Below are positions 25,119-32,953 of a stretch of DNA of 34,738 bases, one piece after another (within the stretch, counting starts at the first letter, position 1; each line of letters starts with the position of its first letter). The notes below the pieces were generated by a model. It did no database searches. It was not told the origin of the DNA and saw nothing but the letters and a program-made list of their open reading frames with translations. Origin of the DNA: a virus. The position numbers and the translations under genes are program-made. The stretch lies in the IMG/VR virus record IMGVR_UViG_3300017987_000231, positions 1 through 34,738 of that record; one strand, 5' to 3'.

Positions 25119-25937
25119 GTGAAGATCTACATCCCTACTTACAATCGTTACATGGCAAGGCTGGCACAAGCTCTTTGGATTTGGCCGAAAGATCTACCAG
25201 TCTTTGTTGTCGTTAGACCAGAGGAGTTAGAACGGTATGAACAACTCTTAACTAATATTGGTCTGCGACAATGGACAATTCTTCCTTTTGGTCAAGAAGG
25301 TGTTATGCTTACCCGTAATGCTATTCTTGACCATGCGACTGGTATAAAAGAAAATCGCATTTTTATTCTCGATGATGATATCAATTTCTTACGACGAAAA
25401 GACGATCACGCATGGAAATTGCGTGGTGCCACTGACGAAGAAGTCATCGAGATGTTTAACGAACTTACCGAAGCTCTTACAGATTATGCACATGTTGGTG
25501 TGTCCGGTCGTGAAGGCAATAATCGAGTGCTTGATGATTGGGTAGAAAATACCCGTATCATACGATTTATTGGTCTTCGAATGGATGTGTTGAACAAGCA
25601 CGGTATTCGTTACCGATTGCATAATCGCGAGGACTTCGATCTCACCCTTCGTCTCCTCTCCCTGGGCTGTAAGAATCGAGTGTATTACAAGTATGCCCAG
25701 GGGCAGAAGGAATCAGGGATGGCTGGAGGATTGAGCGGGTCACCAGTGCGGGAGCCAGAAGCGATGGCTGCTAATGCTCATGAGCTTGCGGATCTACATC
25801 CTGGCTTGGTAAAGGTAGTCCAAAAGAAGACTAAGACTTCCTTTGGTGGAGGAACAAGGACGGACGTGATTTGTTATTGGAAGAAGGCTTATGAGCGGGC
25901 AGTTAAAACCGGCGAAATACCTTCCACAGCTTTTTAA
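25119..25937 (+). CDS. GT-A glycosyltransferase, TET-associated (TAGT)-like
   Basis: 272 residues, GTG start with GAGGAG 8 nt upstream. The N-terminus MKIYIPTYNR is a GT-A start. The DDD motif at 85-87 (FILDDDINF) would bind metal and the sugar nucleotide. HVGVSGREGNNR and a later NREDFDLTLRLL segment match phage glycosyltransferases known as TET-associated, which add sugars to hydroxymethylated bases. No TET dioxygenase is in the window; the partner here may instead be the thymidylate-synthase-fold enzyme at 27642. It could glycosylate a modified base, or a protein or surface target. It follows the hypermodification gene by one base. Confidence 0.65.
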   Translation: MKIYIPTYNRYMARLAQALWIWPKDLPVFVVVRPEELERYEQLLTNIGLRQWTILPFGQEGVMLTRNAILDHATGIKENRIFILDDDINFLRRKDDHAWKLRGATDEEVIEMFNELTEALTDYAHVGVSGREGNNRVLDDWVENTRIIRFIGLRMDVLNKHGIRYRLHNREDFDLTLRLLSLGCKNRVYYKYAQGQKESGMAGGLSGSPVREPEAMAANAHELADLHPGLVKVVQKKTKTSFGGGTRTDVICYWKKAYERAVKTGEIPSTAF

Positions 25938-26229
25938 TCTTGATTTGATACGACGACTTGTTAATGGAGTCAAGATAGATAAAGATACTGGCTGTTGGAT
26001 TTGGAAAGGTTGTAAACATCATAAAGATGGTTATGGCCAAATTTGGTACGATGGTAAAGCACGGCAAGTGCACCGTGTTTCGTATGCTATATTCAATGGA
26101 GAGATTCCTGATGGAATGACTGTTGATCATACGTGTTTTAATCCGGCATGTTGTAATCCGGAACATTTGACCTTAATGACGCATAGCGAGAACTGCCAGA
26201 GGAAAAATGATCGGTCAGGAATTGATTGA
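25891..26229 (+). CDS. HNH endonuclease
   Basis: 112 residues; the ATG lies inside the end of the glycosyltransferase gene (47-nt overlap). The core is an HNH_3-like pattern: CWIWKGCKHHKDGYGQIWYD, then VHRVSYAIFNGEIPDG, then VDHTCFNPACCNPEHL, with Cys positions that suit Zn binding, and ending T-x-SENCQRKN. This pattern is typical of small free-standing phage HNH proteins. Probably a selfish gene in the modification island, the second HNH gene in the window. Confidence 0.82.
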   Translation: MSGQLKPAKYLPQLFNLDLIRRLVNGVKIDKDTGCWIWKGCKHHKDGYGQIWYDGKARQVHRVSYAIFNGEIPDGMTVDHTCFNPACCNPEHLTLMTHSENCQRKNDRSGID

Positions 26230-26383
26230 TTTTATAATAGAAAGTGGCCTTGTTATGATAGATGACAGGTGCTTGAAAGAAGGTTATACCAGTGGTGTGC
26301 TTATCTGGTCTGCCAATTCGGATGAACAGATAACACAATTTATAAAGGAACATTATGACGGAAATACAGAGTCCTCCTTATAG
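26207..26383 (+). CDS. 58-residue protein upstream of the radical SAM gene
   Basis: The ATG at 26207 has AGAGGA upstream and overlaps the HNH stop; the gene runs into the radical SAM gene by 29 nt. The product begins MIGQELIDFIIESGLVMIDD and ends QFIKEHYDGNTESSL. It is hydrophilic, with acidic ends, and no family is recognised. The ribosome site and the two overlaps support translation, but it is short. Confidence 0.45.
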   Translation: MIGQELIDFIIESGLVMIDDRCLKEGYTSGVLIWSANSDEQITQFIKEHYDGNTESSL

Positions 26384-27311
26384 CGTGCAAGTAGAACCGG
26401 TTGAAGGGTGTCCCTTGCGTTGTCCATTTTGTGGCATAAATGGTATTCGTGGAAATGAACGTGATTATAAATATATGACACTGGATACAGCTGCCACTAT
26501 AGCAGCACAGATTGCATGCTTTAAGTGGACCTCACGAATTGAATTTGCTATGCATGGTGAACCCACTTTGCATCCTGATCTCGTTAAGATCATAGAGATT
26601 TTTAGATCCCATCTTCCTGATAATTATTTTCTGCTTACAACTAATGGTTATGGGTTACGACCAAAAACTAAGCAGAAGATCATGGAACTTTTGGATGCAG
26701 GCATTGATTGTCTTGCAATTGATCGGTATGAAGGTGTTACCTGGTCCGCTGCAATTATGAAACGATTAGGGAATACACCTTACTTAAAGTATCCAGAGGA
26801 TTCAGCTGGCAATCCTCATACACGTAGCAAGAAGAAACGTATCGTGTTTCTTGCTCCTATCAATATAACCAGTGAAGGCACACATGGTAAAAAGATCTTT
26901 GGTAATCATTGTGGAGCCGGTGCTGAATTGGATTTTTCCGCAAAGGAAAAACGATGTGCTCGTCCTTTTCGTGAATTGTCTTTTCGATGGGATGGAAATG
27001 TAGCTCTTTGCTGTAATGATTGGCGTGGTTTATATCGTATAGGTAATATTCACGATATGCCTCTAGAGGATTTATGGCAGCATCCACACTTTCGAGCAGC
27101 CAGAAGAAAGCTCTACCATAAGCAACGAGACTTTGGTCCATGTAATGGTTGCAATCACCTTAGTTTTCGGGTTGGTTTCTTGCCTGATAAACAAGGCAAG
27201 GAGACATTACCTTTGCCAAATACAAACGATAAGAAAATAATAAGAAAAGCCCTCAGCGGTGAGCCGATGGCAAAACCAGTGTGGAGAGAATGGGAAAGAA
27301 TAAATGCTTAA
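26355..27311 (+). CDS. Radical SAM / SPASM-like enzyme of the modification island
   Basis: 318 residues, ATG with AAAGGA upstream. C19, C23 and C26 (GCPLRCPFCG) form the Cx3Cx2C site for a 4Fe-4S cluster and S-adenosylmethionine. MHGEPTLHPDLVKII is the usual GGEP-like strand, followed by LLTTNGYG. The C-terminal part has RCARPFRELSFRWDGNVALCCNDW and a final GPCNGCNH, a SPASM-type auxiliary cluster region. Phage hypermodification clusters are known to include radical SAM enzymes. The substrate is unknown: modified base or a small precursor. Peptide modification is the alternative, but no precursor peptide is seen nearby. Confidence 0.82.
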   Translation: MTEIQSPPYSVQVEPVEGCPLRCPFCGINGIRGNERDYKYMTLDTAATIAAQIACFKWTSRIEFAMHGEPTLHPDLVKIIEIFRSHLPDNYFLLTTNGYGLRPKTKQKIMELLDAGIDCLAIDRYEGVTWSAAIMKRLGNTPYLKYPEDSAGNPHTRSKKKRIVFLAPINITSEGTHGKKIFGNHCGAGAELDFSAKEKRCARPFRELSFRWDGNVALCCNDWRGLYRIGNIHDMPLEDLWQHPHFRAARRKLYHKQRDFGPCNGCNHLSFRVGFLPDKQGKETLPLPNTNDKKIIRKALSGEPMAKPVWREWERINA

Positions 27312-27651
27312 ATGGATATTTACTAATATTGAAGGTGAAAAATCAGATTGGTATTTAGCTATTGTTGCCAATGGAGGTTGTTATTTTCCTGAGGTTGGTT
27401 TCAAATGTAATGAAAAGGAACTAGCTGGTTGCAAGACTTCACCGGTACATACTCCGAAGCTAATGGAAGAATGGAAAAATGTTGTGCTAGGCTTATTGGA
27501 TGTGGTTAATACCGGTGTGTTAAACCCACCGAATCATGTGTGCGGAACACCAAATAGTCAATGCGATAATTTGTGTTCGAACTTTGCGTATCAATGTCAA
27601 ACAATTGCAGAAGCAAAAAGATTATTAAAGGAATATGAGGCATGCAAGTAA
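27304..27651 (+). CDS. Cys-containing small protein, unknown
   Basis: 115 residues. The ATG overlaps the radical SAM stop by 8 nt and its own end overlaps the next start by 10 nt, so it is probably a translated link in the operon. It holds nine Cys (including GGCYF, FKCNEKELAGC, HVCGTPNSQCDNLC and YQC), an unusual density that might bind metal or iron-sulfur. No family recognised. Because it lies between the radical SAM and the TS-fold gene, an accessory role is possible. Confidence 0.5.
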   Translation: MLKWIFTNIEGEKSDWYLAIVANGGCYFPEVGFKCNEKELAGCKTSPVHTPKLMEEWKNVVLGLLDVVNTGVLNPPNHVCGTPNSQCDNLCSNFAYQCQTIAEAKRLLKEYEACK

Positions 27652-28685
27652 TAAAAGCACGTAATGTTGGTCAAGCCTTTCCAGAAGTGATGTACCATTT
27701 GAAGCATCATGGAGTAAGGATGGACAGTCGTAATGGACCGGTGGTGAAAATTCCGGAACCATGCACTATTCTTTATGAAAAGCCGGAAGAACGAGTGCTC
27801 TTTTGTAAAGAACGGGATGCGAATCCATTTTTCCATCTCATGGAATCACTTTGGATGTTGGCCGGTCGTAATGATTTGGCTTTTCCGGTCAGCATTGTGA
27901 AGAATATGGCTAACTTTTCCGATGATGGTAAGATTTTGCAAGGTGCTTACGGTTATCGATGGAGACAACACTTTGGCTATGATCAGTTGAGCAGAATCGC
28001 TTATGCTCTTAAAGCGGATCACACTTGCCGTCGCCAGGTTCTTCAACTATGGGATGCCAAGAATGATCTTGGTTTACCATCGAAGGATTTACCTTGCAAT
28101 ACTCAGATTTACTTCTCCATCAATCACGAAGGTCAATTGGATATGATGGTCACCAACCGTTCCAATGATGCAGTATGGGGAGCATTGGGAGCGAACGCAG
28201 TACACATGTCCATTCTGCAAGAGTTCATGGCCGGTTGGATTGATGTTCCTATTGGTAGATATTGGCAGGTCAGCAACAATCTCCATCTCTATTTGCGAGA
28301 GCACGAGGATCTGATGAACCTCATGGCCGAGCGAGCCTTCCCCTCTGGGCAATACAAGTATAACGATCCGTATGAGTGCCAAACGGTAAAGCCCACTCCT
28401 CTATTGCCCAAGGGAGACATCGATAAGTTTCAGCAGGATCTTAAGATCTTCCTTGATGAAGGATTGGTGCTTGGTATTCGGGATTCATTCTTGTTTAGGG
28501 TGGCTGCTCCTATGCTTACTGCTATACGAGTGTATAAGCAGACACCGGCTCCTAAGAGATTTGAACTCATGGAGAAGGAACTTAGCAAGATGGATCCAAG
28601 TTTAGATTGGTGTCAGGCAGCTAAGTGTTGGTTGCTTATTCGGCATCATCGGTGGGAAGAGAAACAACGGGAGCATGATGACTAG
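27642..28685 (+). CDS. Thymidylate synthase-fold enzyme (dTMP synthase or dUMP hydroxymethylase)
   Basis: 347 residues. The ATG overlaps the upstream gene. The family marks are R130/R131 (CRRQVL, phosphate binding), the nucleophile C152 in DLPCNTQ, NRSND (172-176), and GANAVHMS with N185, then YWQVSNNLHLY. These cover the nucleotide and folate sites. An Asn in the base-recognition loop favours dUMP over dCMP. The enzyme can either methylate dUMP to dTMP or hydroxymethylate it to 5-hydroxymethyl-dUMP as in SPO1-like phages; sequence by eye cannot separate these. Its neighbours argue for the hydroxymethyl version, an inference. Confidence 0.82.
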   Translation: MQVIKARNVGQAFPEVMYHLKHHGVRMDSRNGPVVKIPEPCTILYEKPEERVLFCKERDANPFFHLMESLWMLAGRNDLAFPVSIVKNMANFSDDGKILQGAYGYRWRQHFGYDQLSRIAYALKADHTCRRQVLQLWDAKNDLGLPSKDLPCNTQIYFSINHEGQLDMMVTNRSNDAVWGALGANAVHMSILQEFMAGWIDVPIGRYWQVSNNLHLYLREHEDLMNLMAERAFPSGQYKYNDPYECQTVKPTPLLPKGDIDKFQQDLKIFLDEGLVLGIRDSFLFRVAAPMLTAIRVYKQTPAPKRFELMEKELSKMDPSLDWCQAAKCWLLIRHHRWEEKQREHDD

Positions 28686-29076
28686 TGTTTATTTAATATG
28701 TCCAGTAAGAAATTGTCCACCAGAAGAACGGAAGTTAATGGACAAGTATGTCTCTGATCTAGAGGATCAGGGATACAGAGTTCATTACCCACCAGAAAGT
28801 GTGGATCAATTCAATGATGACGGTGGTGTTCGTATTTGCCACGAGCATCGTGAATTCATGCGGCATCTTAGTTATCGAGATGAAGTTCATGTCTGGTTGC
28901 TTAATGGTAAATTAACAGAGGGTGGTTACTTTGATTTTGGCATGGCGTTCATGCTAAGTTGGTGGGTTCATGGAATAAAGTTTGTAATAGCGAACGGGCC
29001 ATTACAACAAACTGAACATAAATCTTTTGAGAATTTGTTACGGAGTATAGCTAATGACCAAGATGGAACAAAATGA
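28675..29076 (+). CDS. Nucleoside 2-deoxyribosyltransferase-like protein
   Basis: 133 residues; two adjacent ATG codons at 28675 and 28678, overlapping the TS-fold stop. The pattern VYLICPVRN-x-x-PPEE, then DLEDQGYRVHYPP, VRICHEHREFM, and EGGYFDFGMAF matches the small Rossmann-like deoxyribosyltransferase family found in phages. It would act on nucleotides or deoxynucleosides in the pool. The catalytic Glu is not certain by eye. It could also be a DUF4406-like relative. Confidence 0.55.
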   Translation: MMTSVYLICPVRNCPPEERKLMDKYVSDLEDQGYRVHYPPESVDQFNDDGGVRICHEHREFMRHLSYRDEVHVWLLNGKLTEGGYFDFGMAFMLSWWVHGIKFVIANGPLQQTEHKSFENLLRSIANDQDGTK

Positions 29077-29425
29077 TCACATGTATGGTGAGGACGATTA
29101 TCTCAATCACCTTGATGCGATTGCCAAAGAGGATGCTGATGGCTTAAAAGTGGCTCATAAGTCTTATGGCAATAGTTGGAAGAAGCGTGGTGGAGCCGGA
29201 GCCTATATGATTATGGCTCGTAAGTTTGATAGGTTGGATAACACCATGCCGAAGTTTAATCACGATATATTCCGAGCCGTTTTGGAAGATCAACGATCGG
29301 AAGGTGTGATTGATGACATTCGAGATCTACGTCGTTACCTCATGTTGATTGAGGCAGAAATACGGGCAAAGGGAATTAATCCTGTACATCGAGACAATGA
29401 TGAGCGAAACATCGGAACTGAGTAA
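29054..29425 (+). CDS. Nmad1/MazG-like nucleotide modification-associated protein
   Basis: 123 residues. The ATG at 29054 overlaps the previous gene (a second at 29063 is possible). The core HKSYGNSWKKRGGAGAYMIMAR (about 36-57), then KFDRLDN, with a later GVIDDIRDLRRYLMLIEAE (about 93-110), resembles the all-helical MazG-like domain described as nucleotide modification associated domain 1. Such proteins may hydrolyse or sense non-canonical nucleotides. The metal ligands are not certain. The context with Nudix, deaminase and TS-fold genes supports pool control. Confidence 0.5.
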   Translation: MTKMEQNDHMYGEDDYLNHLDAIAKEDADGLKVAHKSYGNSWKKRGGAGAYMIMARKFDRLDNTMPKFNHDIFRAVLEDQRSEGVIDDIRDLRRYLMLIEAEIRAKGINPVHRDNDERNIGTE

Positions 29426-29699
29426 AGAAGATCAAAAGTATGTGGAATTTCAGACTGCTATACTGGAAGCCACAAAGGACGCTATAACCAAGCATGCCCC
29501 CGGCATGTTGTTGGCATATCTACATAAGCATATGCGGATGATTGGTGGGGATGTGTTGGTGCTTGGTAAAGATACAATTGGTGTGCCGAATACAAATCCA
29601 TTCAGGATTCGTGTGCAAATTCGTAAAGAATCTAGATTTGCTAAGGATGGTAAAGGCTATCAGGTTCATTTTGTTAAACGAGTTATTGGATGGGGATAG
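29397..29699 (+). CDS. Conserved-looking small protein, unknown
   Basis: 100 residues from the ATG at 29397 (or 29400), overlapping the upstream gene by 29 nt. There is a helical N-terminal half, then GGDVLVLGKDTIGVPNTNPF and RIRVQIRKES-like strands. No family recognised. It ends 8 nt before the Nudix start, and its last codons hold the TAGGAG ribosome site of the next gene. Confidence 0.45.
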   Translation: MMSETSELSKEDQKYVEFQTAILEATKDAITKHAPGMLLAYLHKHMRMIGGDVLVLGKDTIGVPNTNPFRIRVQIRKESRFAKDGKGYQVHFVKRVIGWG

Positions 29700-29707
29700 G
29701 AGTTGCC

Positions 29708-30154
29708 ATGGTTAAGTATGTTGTTGGTTTAATGTTTGATGATTCCATGAATAGGCTGGTGCTTATTCATAAGCGTCATGGACCAGAATGTGTGATTGGT
29801 AAATGGAATGGTGTAGGTGGTCACATCGAAGAGGGAGAACAACCAACACAAACAATGGTTCGAGAGTTTGAAGAAGAGACTGGTGTTTTACACACAGATT
29901 GGCATAAATTCTGTGTTCTGAAACATCCACAATCAGAATGTGAGGTTCACTTCTTTTATGCTAAGAGCACCGATGCTGTACAACGGGTGAAGACTTTAAC
30001 TGATGAAGTGGTATCGATTTTCCGATTAGCTTACTCTGGTGTTGAGATGACGGTTCTGCCTTTAGACATTATGCAGAATCTCACATGGATGGTTCCCTTT
30101 GTCCGTGACACCACTATCCCTCATGACCTTGGCACAATTGAGACTGTATTATGA
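29708..30154 (+). CDS. Nudix hydrolase
   Basis: 148 residues from the ATG at 29708, which has TAGGAG at 5 nt; an upstream in-frame ATG at 29690 lacks a site. The complete Nudix box is visible: G-H-I-E-E-G-E, seven residues, then REFEEETGV, fitting Gx5Ex7REUxEExGU. WNGVGGHIE is the standard lead-in. Enzymes of this kind hydrolyse nucleoside diphosphate derivatives, for example 8-oxo-dGTP or unwanted dNTPs. In this setting it might clear canonical or damaged dNTPs. It overlaps the polymerase start by four bases (ATGA). Confidence 0.88.
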   Translation: MVKYVVGLMFDDSMNRLVLIHKRHGPECVIGKWNGVGGHIEEGEQPTQTMVREFEEETGVLHTDWHKFCVLKHPQSECEVHFFYAKSTDAVQRVKTLTDEVVSIFRLAYSGVEMTVLPLDIMQNLTWMVPFVRDTTIPHDLGTIETVL

Positions 30155-32073
30155 CCGGTGGCATACAACTACCTTTATTCCAGCCGGAATGCGACTGGAA
30201 GCCACCCAAGGTCTCTGATTTACCAAGCTGGGACCAAGCTAAGAGAGTCTCCATAGATATAGAGACCTATGATCCTTTGCTAAAGAAGCTCGGTCCAGGA
30301 GTGAGACGTGGGGGATATATTGTGGGGGTTTCCTTTGCGATAGAAGATGGGCCATCTCATTATGTTCCTTTACGACATTATGGTGGAGACAATGTAGCTG
30401 ATCCAGAACACGCTCTGCAATACTTCCGTGACCAAGCTAAACTATATAAGGGCATATTATGTGGAGCCGGAATGCAGTATGATCTGGACTTCTTAGCGGA
30501 AGAAAAAATCATATTTCGTTCGGTGAAATGGTTTCGTGATTGCCAAATTGCAGAGCCTCTTCTCGATGAGCTTCAAGAATCCTATTCTCTTGATGCTATT
30601 GCAACTCGAAGAGGAATACCAGGCAAAGACGAATCTCTTCTTAGACAAGCTGCCAGTGATTGGGGGATTGATCCTAAGAATGATATGTGGAAATTGCCGG
30701 CTCGTTATGTTGGGGGTTATGCTGTACAAGATGCTATTCTCCCTTTACAATTGTTACGTAGACAAGAACGAGAAATAGATGAGCAAGATTTATGGAGAGT
30801 GTATGATCTTGAAAGTCGAGTGCTACCTGTCCTCGTAAAAATGCGGAGACGTGGCATACGAATCGACTTTAAGAAATTAGAAGAAGTAGAACGCTGGTCA
30901 GAAGAACAAGAAGCCTTATGTCTTGAGAAAGTATATCAAGACACTGGTGTTCGTATCGCCGTGGGAGATGTGTGGAAGCCTGAACCACTAGCCAAGGCTC
31001 TAACAGCTATCGGCATAGAAGTGCCAAAAACACCAAAGACAAATCAACCTTCGATCGACAAGAACTTATTCAATACAATAAATCACCCTGTAGCCACTGC
31101 CTTGGAGCGTGCTCGTAAAGTAAATAAACTACGAACCACCTTTGCCAATAGCGTACGAGAACATGCTGTGAATGGTAGGATTCATTGTACATTTAATCAG
31201 TTACGCAAAACAGACGATAACACTGGCATGGATCAGGGGGCACGTTATGGCCGTTTATCCTGTACCGATCCCAACCTGCAGCAGCAGCCATCAAGAGATG
31301 ACTTTGCTCCCATGTGGCGGTCGATCTATGTCCCGGACGAAGGTGGTCTCTGGGCTTCCTGCGACTACAGTCAGCAAGAACCTCGCATGCTGGTGCACTT
31401 TGCTGTCTTGGCCAAATGCCCAGGAGCATCGATGGCAGCGGATAAATATTGCAATGATCCAAATGCCGATAACCATACGATGATGGCTCGTATGATCTAT
31501 GGCTATGGGGATGACGAGGAACCATCTAAGAAACATCGTACCAATGCGAAGATTATCTTTCTCGGCTTATGTTACGGGATGGGTGGAGCGAAGCTGGCTC
31601 GTGATCTTGGCTTGCCCACGAAGTGGATAACGAATCGGCAGGGTAAATACATCGAAGTGGCTGGTGATGAGGCTCAGGCTATCTTAAACCAGTTTAATAG
31701 GCAAGTGCCTTTCGTGAAGAAAATAGCTGAAATGGCTACTGGTAAGGCACAGCGTGTTGGTTACATTAAGACTGTGGCCGGTCGTCGGTGTCGTTTCCCG
31801 AAGGATGAGGTGACTGGTAAATATGATTGGTGTCATAAAGCTCTTAACCGGTTGATTCAAGGTTCGTCTGCGGATCAGACTAAAGAAGCTATGGTCATGT
31901 TGGATGAAGCCGGTTATAAAGTACAATTGCAAGTTCACGATGAAGTGGATCAAACAGTAGAAAGTAAACAGCATGCAGAGGGCATTGCTAACATTATGCG
32001 AAATTGTATGGAACTGGTTGTTCCTAGCAAGGTGGATGTGGATTTAGGACCGAGTTGGGGCAAAGCATCATGA
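30151..32073 (+). CDS. Family A DNA polymerase with 3'-5' exonuclease
   Basis: 640 residues. The exonuclease domain starts with VSIDIETYD, with D36 and E38. Polymerase motif A is DYSQQEPRM at 405-413 (D405 metal ligand), preceded by RLSCTDPNLQQQPSRD. Motif B is R463, K467 and Y475 in RTNAKIIFLGLCYGM. Motif C is H596-D597-E598 in LQVHDEVDQ. The residue equivalent to E. coli Phe762 (eight after R463) is L471. No 5'-3' exonuclease domain. The length is that of phage replicative Pol I-like enzymes. The stop overlaps the next start. Confidence 0.95.
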   Translation: MTGGIQLPLFQPECDWKPPKVSDLPSWDQAKRVSIDIETYDPLLKKLGPGVRRGGYIVGVSFAIEDGPSHYVPLRHYGGDNVADPEHALQYFRDQAKLYKGILCGAGMQYDLDFLAEEKIIFRSVKWFRDCQIAEPLLDELQESYSLDAIATRRGIPGKDESLLRQAASDWGIDPKNDMWKLPARYVGGYAVQDAILPLQLLRRQEREIDEQDLWRVYDLESRVLPVLVKMRRRGIRIDFKKLEEVERWSEEQEALCLEKVYQDTGVRIAVGDVWKPEPLAKALTAIGIEVPKTPKTNQPSIDKNLFNTINHPVATALERARKVNKLRTTFANSVREHAVNGRIHCTFNQLRKTDDNTGMDQGARYGRLSCTDPNLQQQPSRDDFAPMWRSIYVPDEGGLWASCDYSQQEPRMLVHFAVLAKCPGASMAADKYCNDPNADNHTMMARMIYGYGDDEEPSKKHRTNAKIIFLGLCYGMGGAKLARDLGLPTKWITNRQGKYIEVAGDEAQAILNQFNRQVPFVKKIAEMATGKAQRVGYIKTVAGRRCRFPKDEVTGKYDWCHKALNRLIQGSSADQTKEAMVMLDEAGYKVQLQVHDEVDQTVESKQHAEGIANIMRNCMELVVPSKVDVDLGPSWGKAS

Positions 32074-32507
32074 GAAGAAAGGCTGACGAAGAGCTTATGA
32101 ATCATCGTAATTATTATACAGCATTACGGTTTCAAGATCGTAATGATCTACATTTAACGCTCCATTATTACAAGAATCTGGCTCCCAAAGACCTAGCCAT
32201 CTTAATCATGGAGACGGAAAATAAATTCCATCAAGCCAGCGATAAGCATCAATTTCCCCTTGTGCTTGATCGAGTGGACTGGTTTGGGTATCGAAAAGAC
32301 ATACGAGTTCTGCGACCACCTGTAGATAGTTTTGACAAGGACAAGATGGTGGCGAATATGACGATCTGGCCACCGTGGGTTACACAATACACTCCCAAGT
32401 CATGGACACCGCATGTGTCCTGCGACGATAAGAGTCTGAATCTAATTGTGAATGGATTGGCTATTATGAAGGGTAAAGTGGAAATTGTATCATGGGCAAT
32501 TTATTAA
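32070..32507 (+). CDS. 2H phosphoesterase-like protein
   Basis: 145 residues from the ATG at 32070, which overlaps the polymerase stop (ATGA). The two signature motifs are H28-L-T30 in DLHLTLHYY and H115-V-S117 in WTPHVSCDD, the H-x-(T/S) pair of the 2H superfamily (2'-5' RNA ligase/cyclic phosphodiesterase fold). Spacing of about 87 residues and overall size fit. Known phage members act in RNA end repair or, as anti-CBASS Acb1 (T4 gp57B), hydrolyse cyclic oligonucleotide signals. Which one applies here is unknown. The neighbours are replication and nucleotide genes. Confidence 0.65.
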   Translation: MRRKADEELMNHRNYYTALRFQDRNDLHLTLHYYKNLAPKDLAILIMETENKFHQASDKHQFPLVLDRVDWFGYRKDIRVLRPPVDSFDKDKMVANMTIWPPWVTQYTPKSWTPHVSCDDKSLNLIVNGLAIMKGKVEIVSWAIY

Positions 32508-32953
32508 ACGAGAAGTGGGACCGAAGATTCTTGGACCTGTGCAAAACAATCGCCAGCTGGTCCAAAGATCCCAGCACAAAGTGCGGTGCGGTAATCGTGC
32601 GGCCAAATCGCACCATCGTCTCCCTGGGCTATAATGGGTTCCCCAGGGATATTTGTGACACAGCTGAGAGATTAAATGATCGGCAAGTGAAATATAGTTT
32701 AACGGTTCACAGTGAAATGAACGCATTGCATAATGCTCCTTGCTCTGTGGATGGATTTACTATATACTGTTATCCGTTCGTTGCTTGCAACGCTTGTACG
32801 ATTCATTTGATTCAAGCAGGAATAAAACGTGTAGTGGCACCGCTGCCTTCTGGCGACATACTCAGCCGATGGGCAAGTGATATTAAAGTAACTAAGGAGC
32901 TTTTGAAAGAAGCTGGTGTTGAATTGACAGAGTATGATTTAGGAGTACAATGA
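32492..32953 (+). CDS. dCMP deaminase-family protein
   Basis: 153 residues, ATG overlapping the upstream gene. Zn site: H73-S-E75 in TVHSEMNAL, with C99 and C102 in PFVACNACTIHLIQAGI. DPSTKCGAVIV and YNGFPR at the start are typical of dCMP deaminases. It converts dCMP (or a derivative) to dUMP, which feeds the TS-fold enzyme at 27642. The stop overlaps the next start (ATGATGA). Confidence 0.88.
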   Translation: MGNLLNEKWDRRFLDLCKTIASWSKDPSTKCGAVIVRPNRTIVSLGYNGFPRDICDTAERLNDRQVKYSLTVHSEMNALHNAPCSVDGFTIYCYPFVACNACTIHLIQAGIKRVVAPLPSGDILSRWASDIKVTKELLKEAGVELTEYDLGVQ

